Positions 47,296 through 57,425 of a stretch of 64,000 bases of DNA are shown here, piece by piece. The DNA comes from Mantamonas sphyraenae (taxonomy: Eukaryota > CRuMs > Mantamonadidae). Every line of letters starts with the position of its first letter. Position 1 is the first letter of the stretch. The position numbers and the translations under genes are program-made. The stretch is taken from contig JAPMXV010000003.1 in the NCBI GenBank assembly GCA_026936335.1, positions 186,001 to 250,000 of the forward strand, written 5' to 3'. Under the pieces are notes generated by a model. It saw only the letters and a program-made list of their open reading frames with translations, made no database searches and was not told the origin of the DNA.

Positions 47296-50200
47296 TCAGT
47301 TGAAGGCACCGGCCACTGTGAAAACAAACTGCAGCACGTAGCCGATGATGACGATGCAGACGATGGCAATGATGTACTTGATGCTCTTCTTACCGTAATA
47401 GGCAATGAGAAGATCCATGCGCATGGGGTTGATCGAATCGGGCGGACGGTTGGGCGGCTCGAGTTTGGGCGAGTTGTTGGGTTCCTGCAGGCCAAAGCCC
47501 ACGGGGTCACCCACAGCCTCGTCCTCAGGCAGCATGTACATGTCGTAGCGCACCTTGGCGGTGTGGCCGTCGCGCTTGTTGGGGTGGGTCAACAGCCACG
47601 TGCCCTTCTTGGCAATGTCCACCCGCCGGCGTGTCTTGCGCGCCTTCTTGAAGTGCTTGCGCAAGTCCACAATCAGCTCGCCAATGTTGTCACTGGCTCC
47701 GATGTAGTCCTTGTCCCACACCTGCACCTTGAGGCGTGGCAGCTCGTGCGGCAACTCCACGGGAAACACCATGCGCCAGTTGAACAGCGCCTCCTTCTTG
47801 GCCTTCCAATGTACATCTGTGCTCTGTGCCTTGTCGTCGTCATCTCGCTGGAACTTCACCGTCACGTAGACATCGCTGGAGCCCTGGATGGGGTCCATGA
47901 TGGAAAACTCCTTCACGTCCCAGATCACAAGGCGCAGCTCGTACACCACAGGCTTGGGAGGCTCGATGCGTACCACAGGTACCTTGCCGGCCTCTGAACG
48001 CTTCACCACGTCCACCCACATGTCAATCTCGCCCTGCGGCGCAAGCGAGGTCGGTGCGTACAGACCGCGGATCTCACGCGGCTTCTTGTCCAGATCCAGC
48101 CATTCGGTGTTGAACACTCGGTCTTCCAGGTCGATGACAGTGCCTCCAATGAGGTCGTTTGCCCCCAGCTGGTCCCAGTCCCACACATTGACTTCCAGCC
48201 TGTTGTTGCCTGGAATCGTCGCCTCCACCTCGTACATCTTGTACACCTGCGGGTTGGGGTTGTCCAGGAAGTAGTTGTCCGAGTCATAGATGCACTGGTT
48301 TGCCTTGTCGCCCACCTTGACCTCGATGAACGGGTCTGACGGCGAGTCGGCGTCCATCTGCTTCAGCTTCATGCACCGCACCACATACACACGCACCTTG
48401 TACACCTCCGGTCGAAACACCTTTTTCAGGTCCACTTTGGGTCCGCCTGCCTGTCCACGCACCTGCAGCCTAAAGTTGCCCTTGAACACGCCCACCTTTT
48501 TGCGCTTGCCCAGCCCCAGAGCCTTTTCTGTTGACGAAAGGCCGTGTGTTTGGCCTCGGAACAGGTCATACACGTGGAACGGCCTGCGTGTAAACGACTG
48601 CTCCAGTTCATGCTGCAGCTTGACCCTATTCTCCACGGGATCGCTCGGATCGATGTACTCGGCCTCCTCGTCCTCGGCCTCCTCTTCAATCTCTGGCAGT
48701 GTCTTGCCGTCCACGGGCTCGCCATCCACAACCGCTGCCGCCGGTGCTCCGTTCACCTGGTTTGCCTGAGCCTTTGCGGCATCCGATGTGTCCTGCGTGG
48801 CTGCCGCGGCAGCTGCGTTTGCATCCACCGCCATCCCTGCCTGTCCTGCCACCGCTGCATTTGTGTTGCCTTCCTGCTGGCTGCTGGCCCCTTGGTCGGC
48901 AGCCCCTGTGCCGGCAGCCTCGGCCTCGCCTTCATCCTCTGCAGGCATGTCGATTGCCACCTCGTCGCCGGTTCCTTCAACGCCGTCATCCTCGCCATCC
49001 TCGCCGCCTTCCTCCTTGTTCATCTCGTCAATCACCTCGATCACCTCTTCCACAATCTCTTCCACAGGCACTTCTTCGGCCTCGTCTGCATTGTTGCCGT
49101 TGTTGGTTGTGGATTCCCCGTTGACGGTGGCCACAAACTCGGGATCGGGTTCCTCGTCCTCGTGTGGCTCTTCTTCCTCCTCTTCCAACTCCTCGTCGTC
49201 TTCCTCCACCACCTCCTCCACAATCTCTTCCACCACTTCCTCGGCCTCGTCCTCGTCCTCGGCCAGCTCCTCAGGGTCGACTTCCTCCTCCTCCTCCTCC
49301 ACAATGACCTCGACGATTTCCTCAGTCACCTCTGCCTCTGTCACTGTCTCCTGCACAGCCACCGTGTTGCCCTCCTCATCCTCCACTTCCTCTTCGACCA
49401 CTTCGACCACCTCCTCCACCTCCTGCACCACCACCTCGCCATCCGCCACCTCCTTCTCCGTCACCTCTTCATCCTCGTACTCGTCCAGCTCCACCTCGAC
49501 CTCCTCGACCTCTTCGTCTTCCTCCAGGTCCTCCACGTCGTCGTCGCTGTGGGCACTTACGCCGTCGTTCATGTCCGTATCCATGTCGATGCTGGAGAAA
49601 CTCATGTCCTCCAGCGCCTGCAGGTTGTCCAGGTCCACCTCATTGCCATCGTCAAAGTAGTGTGCGGGCAGTGCAAAGTCCAACGGGTCTGCGTAGATGT
49701 CCCGTGCCGTGCGTGTGTCGTCGTCCGAGTCGGAGCCGTCGTCGGACGCAGCTCCGCGTGCGCCCCTGTTCGGTTTGCCGTCGTCGTCTTCCAGCTCATC
49801 GTCCGACGCAACCTCTTCCACATAGTTTTCTGCGTCGACCCAGCTCATAAAATGGAGCATGGGGATGGAGGTGCTGCCTGCCTTGGGCTTCACGAGGCCG
49901 CCCAAGCGGCTGTCGTACACGGTGACGTTGATGGTGGGTGCATACAGAGGGTCCTCCGGGATCATGCACGGGATTTCCAGCGTCTCGAGGAAGTTGGGGT
50001 TGCTTGGGTTTGGCAGCTTGCTGGGTTTGGTGGCCACAAAGCCGTCCGCTGTGCGGTCGCACAGGTCAAACTCCATGTACGGCTGCTGGCAGGGAAGCAT
50101 CTGCACGGGCTCCATGCCACGCAGGCCGATGCACTGGATCTGAAAGGTGCACTCCTTGTACGACGGGTGGATGCTTTCGGGCACGGGGTACAGCGTGGCC

Positions 50201-52609
50201 TTGCTCTCCGGAAACACCTGAAAGGCCACGAGAATGGAACCGACGGTGTCGCTTTTGTTCTCCATGTGCAACGAGCGCCACTTTGGGCGCTCGGGTGCCT
50301 TTTCCGTGGCCTTGCGCATGGGGAAGAAGCACCAGCCCAGGACGTCGTCCTTGCCAAACTGGTCCCAATCGTAGAGCATGATGTTGATGTCCGGGGCGTA
50401 GGCCAGGTTGTCGGGCAGCTCCACTTCCATGTCCATGACCTGGTACCATTGCGGAAACAGGGTCTTTTCCACCACCTCACTCTTGACCTTCTGGCCCGCC
50501 AGACGCACCACGACGTAGGGATCGCTGGTGCCACCCGCATCGGCCCCAGGCAGGTCGCGTGCCTGGTACAGATACGTGCGCACAATGTACTTGGCGGTGG
50601 ACGGCACATCGATCTCGGGTCGCTTGGATGGATCGGGCAAGTCTCTCTTCAGGCCAAACGTCATGCGGTACTGGAGGAAGCCCGGGATGGCGCCATCCTT
50701 GAAGCCCGGCGAGGCTTTGTCGGCCCACAGCATCTGCCAGCGGGGCATCTTTGCGTAGCTGTAGCGCATGACCTCCTCGGGCTTGATGCGCAAGTAGCCG
50801 ATGCGCACGTCCTCCTTGGTCTTCTTCTTGGCATACAGGTTGATAAAGATGTCCGGCACCTGGTCAAACTCATCGGGATAGGCCAGCAGGAGGAGACTCT
50901 TGAGGGGTTGGTACCACTCGGCACGTCCGTGTTCGGCCTTGATCACGGTCGAGGTCAGCACGTCGGGTCCCATGCTCACCGTCAGGTAGATCTTGTCGTT
51001 GTAGTCGGACCAGCAATCGACAATCTGGTAGAGGTCAAAGTGGAGCTGGTAGATGTCGTTGCGTGGCTCCTCGGCCACTGTTTTTGCCTCGCCACGCGAG
51101 TACTCGGGCTCGCCCACGGGGGATTCGCTCAACTTGAGGAGAACACGACCACACCAGGCACTGGGGTCGACGGAACCGGACAGCATGGCCTTGTGTTGCT
51201 TGCTGTTGCTCTTGCTGGTGGGACTGCCGTACAGGTTGACCCAGCGCGGGATGTCCCAGCGGTGGGCTTTGACGTCGCGGTAGGAAAACTCCAGGTTGCA
51301 CACGTGCTCGTCCTTCGGAGTGTCTTCGTCCCACAGCTGCACGGAAATGGAGTCACGCATGATGGGTTCGTACAAGGGAATGTTCACCTCCTGGTTGATG
51401 GTGGGGTTGAGGTCGTTTTTGACCGTCTCTGTGCGCGGCGTCTCCTCACCGTCGTTGCCAAACAGGATCTTGAAGTATGCATCAATGGCACCCCCAGCTG
51501 CAGTGTCACACAGGATGGCCATCACACGTACACACCGGCGCAGGTGGGTGTCAGTCGGTGGCGACGCTGTGGGCTCGATCGCGGGGCCGTGAAAGGGCAT
51601 CGGGAGGGCCGGATCCTGGACACGCGGATTGGCCGCCTGCACCACAAGGCTGTACGCAGGCTGCATGGGGCACGAAAAGGCCTGGGGAATATGGCCATGG
51701 CATGTGTGCAGCCAAGGTGACAGGGAGGGAGAGAGAGAGGGAAATTGGACACGGAGAGGAGGGAGGGAGGAACACGAGGCGAGAGAGAGAGGAAAGGGCA
51801 AAACTCACTCAATCCCTGGTCCATGACGGGCAGGTTCTCGGCCTTGAAAAACTCCACGGTGAGGAGATGGCCCTCCTGTCCAAGCTCCGGGTTGACAAGG
51901 ACGACCTTTTCGGTGGGGATGTCGCTGTCCTTGTGTTTGGGCGGTTCTTTGCCCGGCGGGATGACGGTGATGCTGAAGTTGAGCATGCCTTGGACGCCGT
52001 CGAATTCCGGGTGCATCAGGGGTGCCCACACGTAGTACACCTCATGGTCATCCTGTTCCAACACATACGACACATCCACAGAAAACTCGCCTGTGCAGTG
52101 GGTGTGTGGCGCACAGAAGAGGGTCAGAAGAGAAGCGCGGTTGACACGCAAAATCCGAAAAGTCGCAGGCTCACACAGAAAAACCCAGGCAGACGGGCTC
52201 CACAAGCACACGGGCACACACAAATGGCACACAAGAGACGGCGCAGGGAAGGCAGAAGCAGAATGCAAAGGACAGCACAGGTGGAGAGAGACACACAGAC
52301 GCATGGAGACGTACCAATGAGCTCGTTCTTGAGGAGCTTGTTTGCGTCGTAGACGGCGAGACGGATTGACTCGCCCATGAGGTTGCGCTCGGTGCCTTTG
52401 TATTCAAAGTACATGAGGTGGTCCCAATAGGCGTTGAAGGTGCGCTCCTCAATGGGACCACTCTGCTTCTGGCCAAACATCTCCACAATGGGCACGGGAT
52501 CCGACGTGCCCGAGTCATCCTTGGCCTGCAGATCCTGTGCCTCAATCACATGCACTCGGATCTGGTATTGGTTGCCCGACGCTGTCTTTTTCTTGAACAG
52601 CGACGACAT
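47296..52609 (-). CDS. Ferlin: multi-C2 tail-anchored membrane-fusion protein
   Basis: Three exons, 52609-52315, 52090-51809 and 51566-47296, total 1615 residues in phase. C2 domains begin near residues 10 (YQIRVHVIEAQDL), 150 (LLTVEFFKAENLPV), 365 (FDLYQIVDCWSDY), 518 (YLYQARDLPGADAGGTSDPY), 665 (FQIQCIGLRGM), 1248 (VYVVRCMKLKQMDADSPSDP) and 1400 (LRLVIWDVKEFSIMD). The protein ends in one helix (YIIAIVCIVIIGYVLQFVF) just before the stop codon, the ferlin topology. Several C2 domains keep Asp-rich loops (SGTSDP, GGTSDPY, SPSDP) and probably bind Ca2+. Between C2-5 and C2-6 sits a 400-residue acidic insert (about 770-1170) of Glu/Val-rich repeats, not normal for ferlins. Ferlins drive Ca2+-triggered vesicle fusion and membrane repair. 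Confidence 0.9.
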
Positions 52610-52764
52610 GGTGTTTTTGTGCAAAAGGCGGGCTGGCAGAGCGGGCGCAGGCAACCTTCATTGAGGTTTCGTTTCATTGGAAGCGTTGTTCGGGATGCAG
52701 GGAGAAGAGAGGAGGAGGGTGAGACAGTGGGACAGTGGGACAGTGGGAATGTGTGTGAGTTGTG

Positions 52765-53483
52765 TCACGCTTCGTTGAGGCTGGCGAGCAGCTTGTTCTG
52801 CTTGTTGGCCGCGCGTGTGGCTGCAGAGGAGGACACTTCTGCATCGATGCGTTCCACCATGTCCTCGATGTCTGCTTTGTACATTTGTTCCTGCTCGGCG
52901 TGCTCTTCCAGCTCATCCTGCAGCACGCGTGCCCGGTCGCTCATCAGCTGCGTTGCTTCGACCGCTGTCAGCCCAAACGCAAGGTTCTGTGTGTGTGTGT
53001 GTGTGTGTGTGTGGTATCATGATGAGAAAGAGGAGCGCGATGTGAGAACAAACCAAGAGGGTATCCACGAAGCATCGGGAAACCGGGAGGGGCATGTGAG
53101 GCTGGAGCACGCACGTCGTCCAGGGTGATCAGCGCGCCATCGTTGCGCTCCTCCAAGTGTGCACTGATCTGCTCCTCAACCTCCTCTTTGAGCATCCGCC
53201 GTTGTTCCACAAAGGCATCGTACAGCGTTCGCATCTGCGGATGGTGTCTGTGCAGTGTGTGCATACGTGTGTGTGGCACGTGTGTGTGAGCAGACGGCCG
53301 GCGCCACACGCTCTCGGAGCGCTCAACACACCGGAAGGACTCGTCAAAGAAGGCCAGAAAGGAGTCAAAGTCCATAATGTCGATGGTAGAGTCTGTCAGC
53401 GTGTTGCTGATGGCCTCTACATCTGCATCACGGTTGGACATGGCGTGTTTCGTTGACGCACCGGGCGCAGGTGGTCTGTTCAT
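52765..53483 (-). CDS. Small coiled-coil protein, unrecognised
   Basis: Three exons, 53483-53332, 53247-53115 and 52986-52765, total 168 residues in phase. Start is the first ATG (MNRPPAPG); a second in-frame ATG at 53441 (MSNRDADVEA) is as likely. The protein is helical throughout: DIMDFDSFLAFFDESF, then RMLKEEVEEQISAHLEERND, then VLQDELEEHAEQEQMYKADIEDMVERI. It resembles small dimeric coiled-coil subunits (for example of BORC, kinetochore or ciliary complexes), but no specific match is clear. Acceptors are CACAG and a (CA)n run ending in CACAG. It opens 129 bases from the divergent 7TM receptor. Confidence 0.7.
52988..53013. repeat. (GT)n repeat abutting a splice acceptor
   Basis: About 13 GT units. 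Read on the minus strand it is a (CA)n tract that itself ends in the CAG acceptor of exon 3 of the coiled-coil gene. Confidence 0.9.
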
Positions 53484-53612
53484 TCACAGCACACGCACTT
53501 CACCACACACATCCGAACAGGGCAACCCTGTGGACATGGAGCGTAGAGGAAGACTGCGTTGGAGGTGACAACAAAAGGCGTGCTGCGTTGGGACAACCAA
53601 CCTTTCCCCAGC

Positions 53613-54833
53613 ATGGCTTTCGGTCTCGACCTGGATCACCTGGACGATGACGACATTCCAGTGTTGAGAACAGTGGTGCTGGTGGCTGCGGCCATGTCCA
53701 TGTGTGGGGGTCTTTTCATTGTGACTTCGTACCTGTTGTTTCGCAGGACACGGGATTTCTCCATGAAGGTGCGTGTGGGCCGAATGTCCCCCCGTTTCAC
53801 ATGCGTCGTGGCGAGTGGCACCTGTGACCTCCTGTGTGGCCCGTGTGCTTGTTCTGGCTCTGCAATACTGACCATTGGGTTTTCACGTGTGGGCAAACCC
53901 GGGGGGCGACCACAGGTCATTCTCTACTTGACAACATGCGACTTGGGCGTGTCTGTGACCTTTCTGCTTTCGCTGAAGTCACCAGTCCTGGACAAAACCA
54001 CATGTTACGTGCAGTCGGTGATGTTGCAGGTGAGTGGAGGCGGTGTGGGGTGGGTGGAGACAAAGCCGGAGAGGAGAGGGCCTAACGCAAACCCGCCGCA
54101 GTTTTTCCTCGTGGCAGGCTTCTTCTGGACTGCGTTCATTGCACATACCCTGCACACCATTGTCACCAAACCCAATTTCGACGTATCGCGCAACGAAAAG
54201 TGGTACCATGCAACGGCGTGGCCTGTGAGTGCGCTGATTTGCGTGTTGCTGGCGGCGGAAGATGCCTTTGGCCCCACGCCACTGTGGTGCTGGCTCAAGG
54301 GGGACCGGAGCTACTACCGCTTCTTCTGCTTCTATCTCATTCTCATTGTGATCTTTGTGTTCAACGCAGTCACGTATCTGCGCGTGGTTGCCTCCATCAA
54401 GCGCACCATGGAAACGCTGCGCACGTCACGGCTGACAAGCTCACAGATAAGTGCCGACGAGTGGTCCAACACATCCGATCAGGTGTCACGGCATGTGTCA
54501 CGCTACATGATGGTCTTTGGTATTTGCTGGTTGTTTGCGCTGATCAATCGCGTGCAAAACTGGATCGCCCCGCACGACCCGCTCTTTGTGCTCTATTTTA
54601 TGCACTCGCTCCTCTCGCCCCTTCAGGCCTTCCTCAACTGCCTTGTATATGGTTTCAACAAGAAGATCCGTCTGCAGTGGGCCATGCAGCTGCGCCGCTG
54701 GCAGACAAAGCTGTTTGGCGGTGTCGACACAGGCGCCTCCCAGCTCATGCACATGCGAGACGACGACCAATGGTTTTCCGACGAAGACGACAGTGAAATG
54801 GCTGGCCGGCCATCGTACCGACGCATGGGGTGA
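53613..54833 (+). CDS. Seven-transmembrane receptor, cAMP-receptor/GPR157-like
   Basis: Three exons, 53613-53768, 53916-54029 and 54102-54833, total 333 residues in phase. Seven helices are visible: VLRTVVLVAAAMSMCGGLFIV, VILYLTTCDLGVSVTFLL, FFLVAGFFWTAFIAHTL, WPVSALICVLLAAE, FFCFYLILIVIFVFNAVTY, YMMVFGICWLFALI and LYFMHSLLSPLQAFLNCLVYG. A Cys just before TM3 (TTCYVQS) and one in the second extracellular loop (PLWCWL) form the usual disulfide pair; the WCWL motif and PLQAFLNCLVYG in TM7 are typical of cAMP-receptor-like (class E) and GPR157 proteins. The tail is acidic and Ser-rich. It should signal through a G protein; ligand unknown. Introns end in CACAG and CGCAG. Confidence 0.85.
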   Translation: MAFGLDLDHLDDDDIPVLRTVVLVAAAMSMCGGLFIVTSYLLFRRTRDFSMKVRVGRMSPRFTCVVASGTCDLLCGPCACSGSAILTIGFSRVGKPGGRPQVILYLTTCDLGVSVTFLLSLKSPVLDKTTCYVQSVMLQVSGGGVGWVETKPERRGPNANPPQFFLVAGFFWTAFIAHTLHTIVTKPNFDVSRNEKWYHATAWPVSALICVLLAAEDAFGPTPLWCWLKGDRSYYRFFCFYLILIVIFVFNAVTYLRVVASIKRTMETLRTSRLTSSQISADEWSNTSDQVSRHVSRYMMVFGICWLFALINRVQNWIAPHDPLFVLYFMHSLLSPLQAFLNCLVYGFNKKIRLQWAMQLRRWQTKLFGGVDTGASQLMHMRDDDQWFSDEDDSEMAGRPSYRRMG

Positions 54834-54932
54834 GCAAAGAGGGAGAGAGAGGGAGAAATACGCTGCTGGCAGAGCAAAAAACGGGCCTGCCAGACTGATT
54901 GAATTGATTGAATTGCTGCATTCCAAACACAC

Positions 54933-55970
54933 TCACGAGAGCAGGGCCTGGGCATCGATGGCGCCGGGGGCCCAGGCGGTGTTGGCGTAGATGTGCTGAC
55001 GGCCAAGGAGACCCTTGACCTGAGAAAACTCTTCGTACGAGAGGCGCTGCGGGGCGTTGATGCCGTAGGCGCCGTTGGAAGTGAAGCGAACGCGAGGATC
55101 GACCGAGTTGGGCATGCCTGTGGCGTCGCTGACGGCCTTGAAGAGGGCCTTGACGGCCGAGGTGATGGTGGGGTCGCGTGCAGTAAAGGGACTGGTCGCC
55201 TTGGCGCCCACCACAACGGTGATCACATTCCACGAGTTGCCAGCACTGAGGTGGTTGCCGGCCTTGTTCATGGGAAGGAACTGGGTGAGACGGAGCTTGC
55301 CCGTGTTGTCGCGGGCGAGCAAAAAGTGCGGGTAGCGCTTGCTGCTGGCCATCAGGCCCGTGGCCACCTCATAGTCACCGTTGCTGGGCCACTTTCCATC
55401 CAGGGTGTCGATGCAAAACTTGTTTGCGGCGCCGGCAAATGTGTGGAAGCTGGCGGAGACATGAGTGACGTCCTGTCGCTCCACAGGGATGGCACCGGCC
55501 GAGTTGATCCAAAAGGCGGTGCTCTGGGTGGGTGGTGTCGGTGTGCCTGGGGTGGTGCCCACAGTGGGTGCACACGGCGTCAGGTACGTGCTCTGGGTCC
55601 ATGCGTACGTGCCCGTGCGCGGGTCGGTGACCGCACGCACGCGGGTCCACGACGACGACGTCGACTGCTGCACAAAGGCTTCTGTCAGCTTCGCCGACCA
55701 GATCTTGGTGTAGTAGGTGCCTGGTCCGCTGCGCATGTTCAGGTTGTCCACGCTGGGGCACAGCATGTTCACCGTCTTCACGTACCCAGAGTGCACGTGG
55801 CCCTCCTCGCCCTTGTGCGGGCCTCCCAGCACCTGCACGCTGATCCATGAGCCCGTGACACTCTGCTTGATGAACACCGTGTCCGTGCTGGCGGTCCACA
55901 GCAGGCGGTAGCTCGTGTTTGCGGCGCAGCGCGATGCGGAGCACACAAAAGACCGTCTGCTTCCACCCAA
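54933..55970 (-). CDS. SH3b-type protein with amidase-2-like domain (5' end unresolved)
   Basis: An open frame of about 345 residues without an initial ATG. Two SH3-like segments come first: RLLWTASTDTVFIKQSVTG with GEEGHVHSGYVK, and NLNMRSGPGTYYTKIW with SWTRVRAV, the MRSGPGTxY motif being typical of bacterial SH3b. A Thr/Pro linker leads to about 190 residues resembling N-acetylmuramoyl-L-alanine amidase (amidase-2/PGRP fold): SASFHTFAG, then PHFLLARDNTGKLRLTQFLP, then NKAGNHLSAGNSWNVITVVVG, and a closing GLLGRQHIYANTAWAPGAID. Such enzymes cut bacterial peptidoglycan; here a digestive or defence role is plausible. Whether all zinc ligands remain is unclear. The first in-frame ATG is about 68 codons in, and the upstream exon, likely with a signal peptide, was not found. 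Transfer from bacteria is suspected. Confidence 0.55.
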   Translation of the reverse strand: MGGSRRSFVCSASRCAANTSYRLLWTASTDTVFIKQSVTGSWISVQVLGGPHKGEEGHVHSGYVKTVNMLCPSVDNLNMRSGPGTYYTKIWSAKLTEAFVQQSTSSSWTRVRAVTDPRTGTYAWTQSTYLTPCAPTVGTTPGTPTPPTQSTAFWINSAGAIPVERQDVTHVSASFHTFAGAANKFCIDTLDGKWPSNGDYEVATGLMASSKRYPHFLLARDNTGKLRLTQFLPMNKAGNHLSAGNSWNVITVVVGAKATSPFTARDPTITSAVKALFKAVSDATGMPNSVDPRVRFTSNGAYGINAPQRLSYEEFSQVKGLLGRQHIYANTAWAPGAIDAQALLS

Positions 55971-57364
55971 TGTCGCTGAACGAGCTGTATGATGAGGAGT
56001 TCCTCGAGAGGATGTAGGTGTCTACTGAAGAGTGTTGGAGTGGGGTCATCCAAAACTGCGTGCCCCGGTTGTGTAGGGGGAGGTTCGAATTCTTGACGCT
56101 AATCCGTTTCAATCACAGCAACCACGGCCGCACGCAGGCCAAGGCTGACAACGAACAGCCCATCTTTCTGATGGCGTGTGGTTCGTACAATCCGCCCACA
56201 ATGATCCACGTGCGCATGCTGGGTAGGTTTACTCCAAAGGCTGAAACGGGGGGGGGGCGGGGGTTTCTCGGGAGGGTTTGCGTTACGCCTTGAAAATCAC
56301 CACTGACCCGTTGGCGGGATGTCCATCGCAGCCACGGCACGTGACCATATCAACAAGCACGTGAGCGGCCACAGTGTCATCGGTGGATGCATCACTCCCG
56401 TGCATGTCAAGTACAACAAGCCTGTAGGTGGTGTTTGTGGGACCGCCGGTGTGATTCCCCTCAAACACTGACTCTGTGTGTGTGTGTCTGTGTACAACCT
56501 GCTCCCCCCCCTTTCCCCCCTCTCTCCCCCCTCTCTCTCTCAACTTCTCTCTGGTGTACAGGGCCTCATCTCCAACGAACACCGTCTGGAGCTGTGCCGT
56601 CGCGCGGTGGCCGACCTGGACTTTGTGCGGGTCAACCCGTGGGAAACCATGCAGGACGACTTTAGCAACACGGTGGAGTCTCTCATGCACATGTACAAGG
56701 CCCTCAACGAGGACAAGGAGCGCTACCCGGTGTCCCTGCGCTTTCTGTGCGGGTCGGATCTCCTGGCTTCGTTCAACACCCCCGGTTCCTGGTCAGAAGA
56801 GGATGTACGTTGTTGTTGTGTGGAGGGGTGAAACAAGAGCATGTGGGAAAAACACTGGTCTCAGAGCAATCCTCTCACATCATCTGATGGCGCGCGCGTG
56901 TGTGTGTGTGTGTGTGTTGCGCACAGCAAGAGACGATCTTTGGCACGCTGGGCGTGGTGGTGATTGAACGCCACGGCAGTGACACACAGGCAATCATTGA
57001 GGCCAACCCGATCATGAAGAAGTACCGATCGAACATCATCACGTTCCAGGACCCGATCAAGAACGACATGAGCTCGACGATGCTGCGTTCGTTGGTGTAC
57101 AACGACGAGAGCATCATGTTCCTCACGCCCACCCCTGTCATCCGGTACATCGAGGAACAGAACCTGTACAAGGACTTTGACCCAAAGGCATCCTCGGGAT
57201 TCACCTACAAGATCAAGTCTGACCGTGCGGGTGTCTCCAAGTCGGGCACAGGTCCCATGCTGGTGGCCGGTCTTTCGGCACTTGCCTGCCTGGCCTATGC
57301 CTTTGCCATGGGCACGGCCAACGATTCTTCTTCGTCGTCGTCTTCCTCCTCTTCCTCCTCGTGA
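55970..57364 (+). CDS. NMNAT: Nicotinamide-nucleotide adenylyltransferase (NMNAT), membrane-anchored
   Basis: Five exons, 55970-56013, 56119-56222, 56332-56423, 56562-56804 and 56927-57364, total 306 residues in phase. The nucleotidyltransferase signature is clear: FLMACGSYNPPTMIHVRML (GSxNPxTxxH), then ITPVHVKYNKPGLI, then LRFLCGSDLL (GxDxL), then DMSSTMLRSLV (SSTxxR) and TPTPVIRYIEEQNLY. The enzyme makes NAD from NMN and ATP. After the catalytic fold comes SKSGTGPMLVAGLSALACLAYAFAMG, a hydrophobic segment of about 20 residues followed by poly-Ser, so the enzyme is probably anchored by its tail. Human NMNAT2 is also membrane-bound but by palmitoylation. Exon 1 encodes MSLNELYDEEFLER; that start and the amidase frame on the other strand meet at 55970, so the two genes' 5' ends touch. 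Confidence 0.9.
56898..56917. repeat. (GT)n dinucleotide repeat in an intron
   Basis: About ten GT units ending nine bases before the GCACAG acceptor of NMNAT exon 5. Confidence 0.85.
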
Positions 57365-57425
57365 TCATTGTGCGTGGTTGGCTGTGCTGGAAGCAACAAA
57401 AACCTTCTCCGTTTCGTCTCAGAAC

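Noticed and set aside
48544..51720. Open frame of over 1000 codons on the plus strand opposite the ferlin gene
   Set aside because: It is the GC-rich antisense of a coding exon; composition is His/Leu/Val-biased and no domain is visible.
56040..56105. tRNA-like T-arm: GGTTCGAATTC
   Set aside because: The stem around the TTCGAAT loop does not pair, no acceptor stem or D-arm frames it, and it lies in the first intron of NMNAT.
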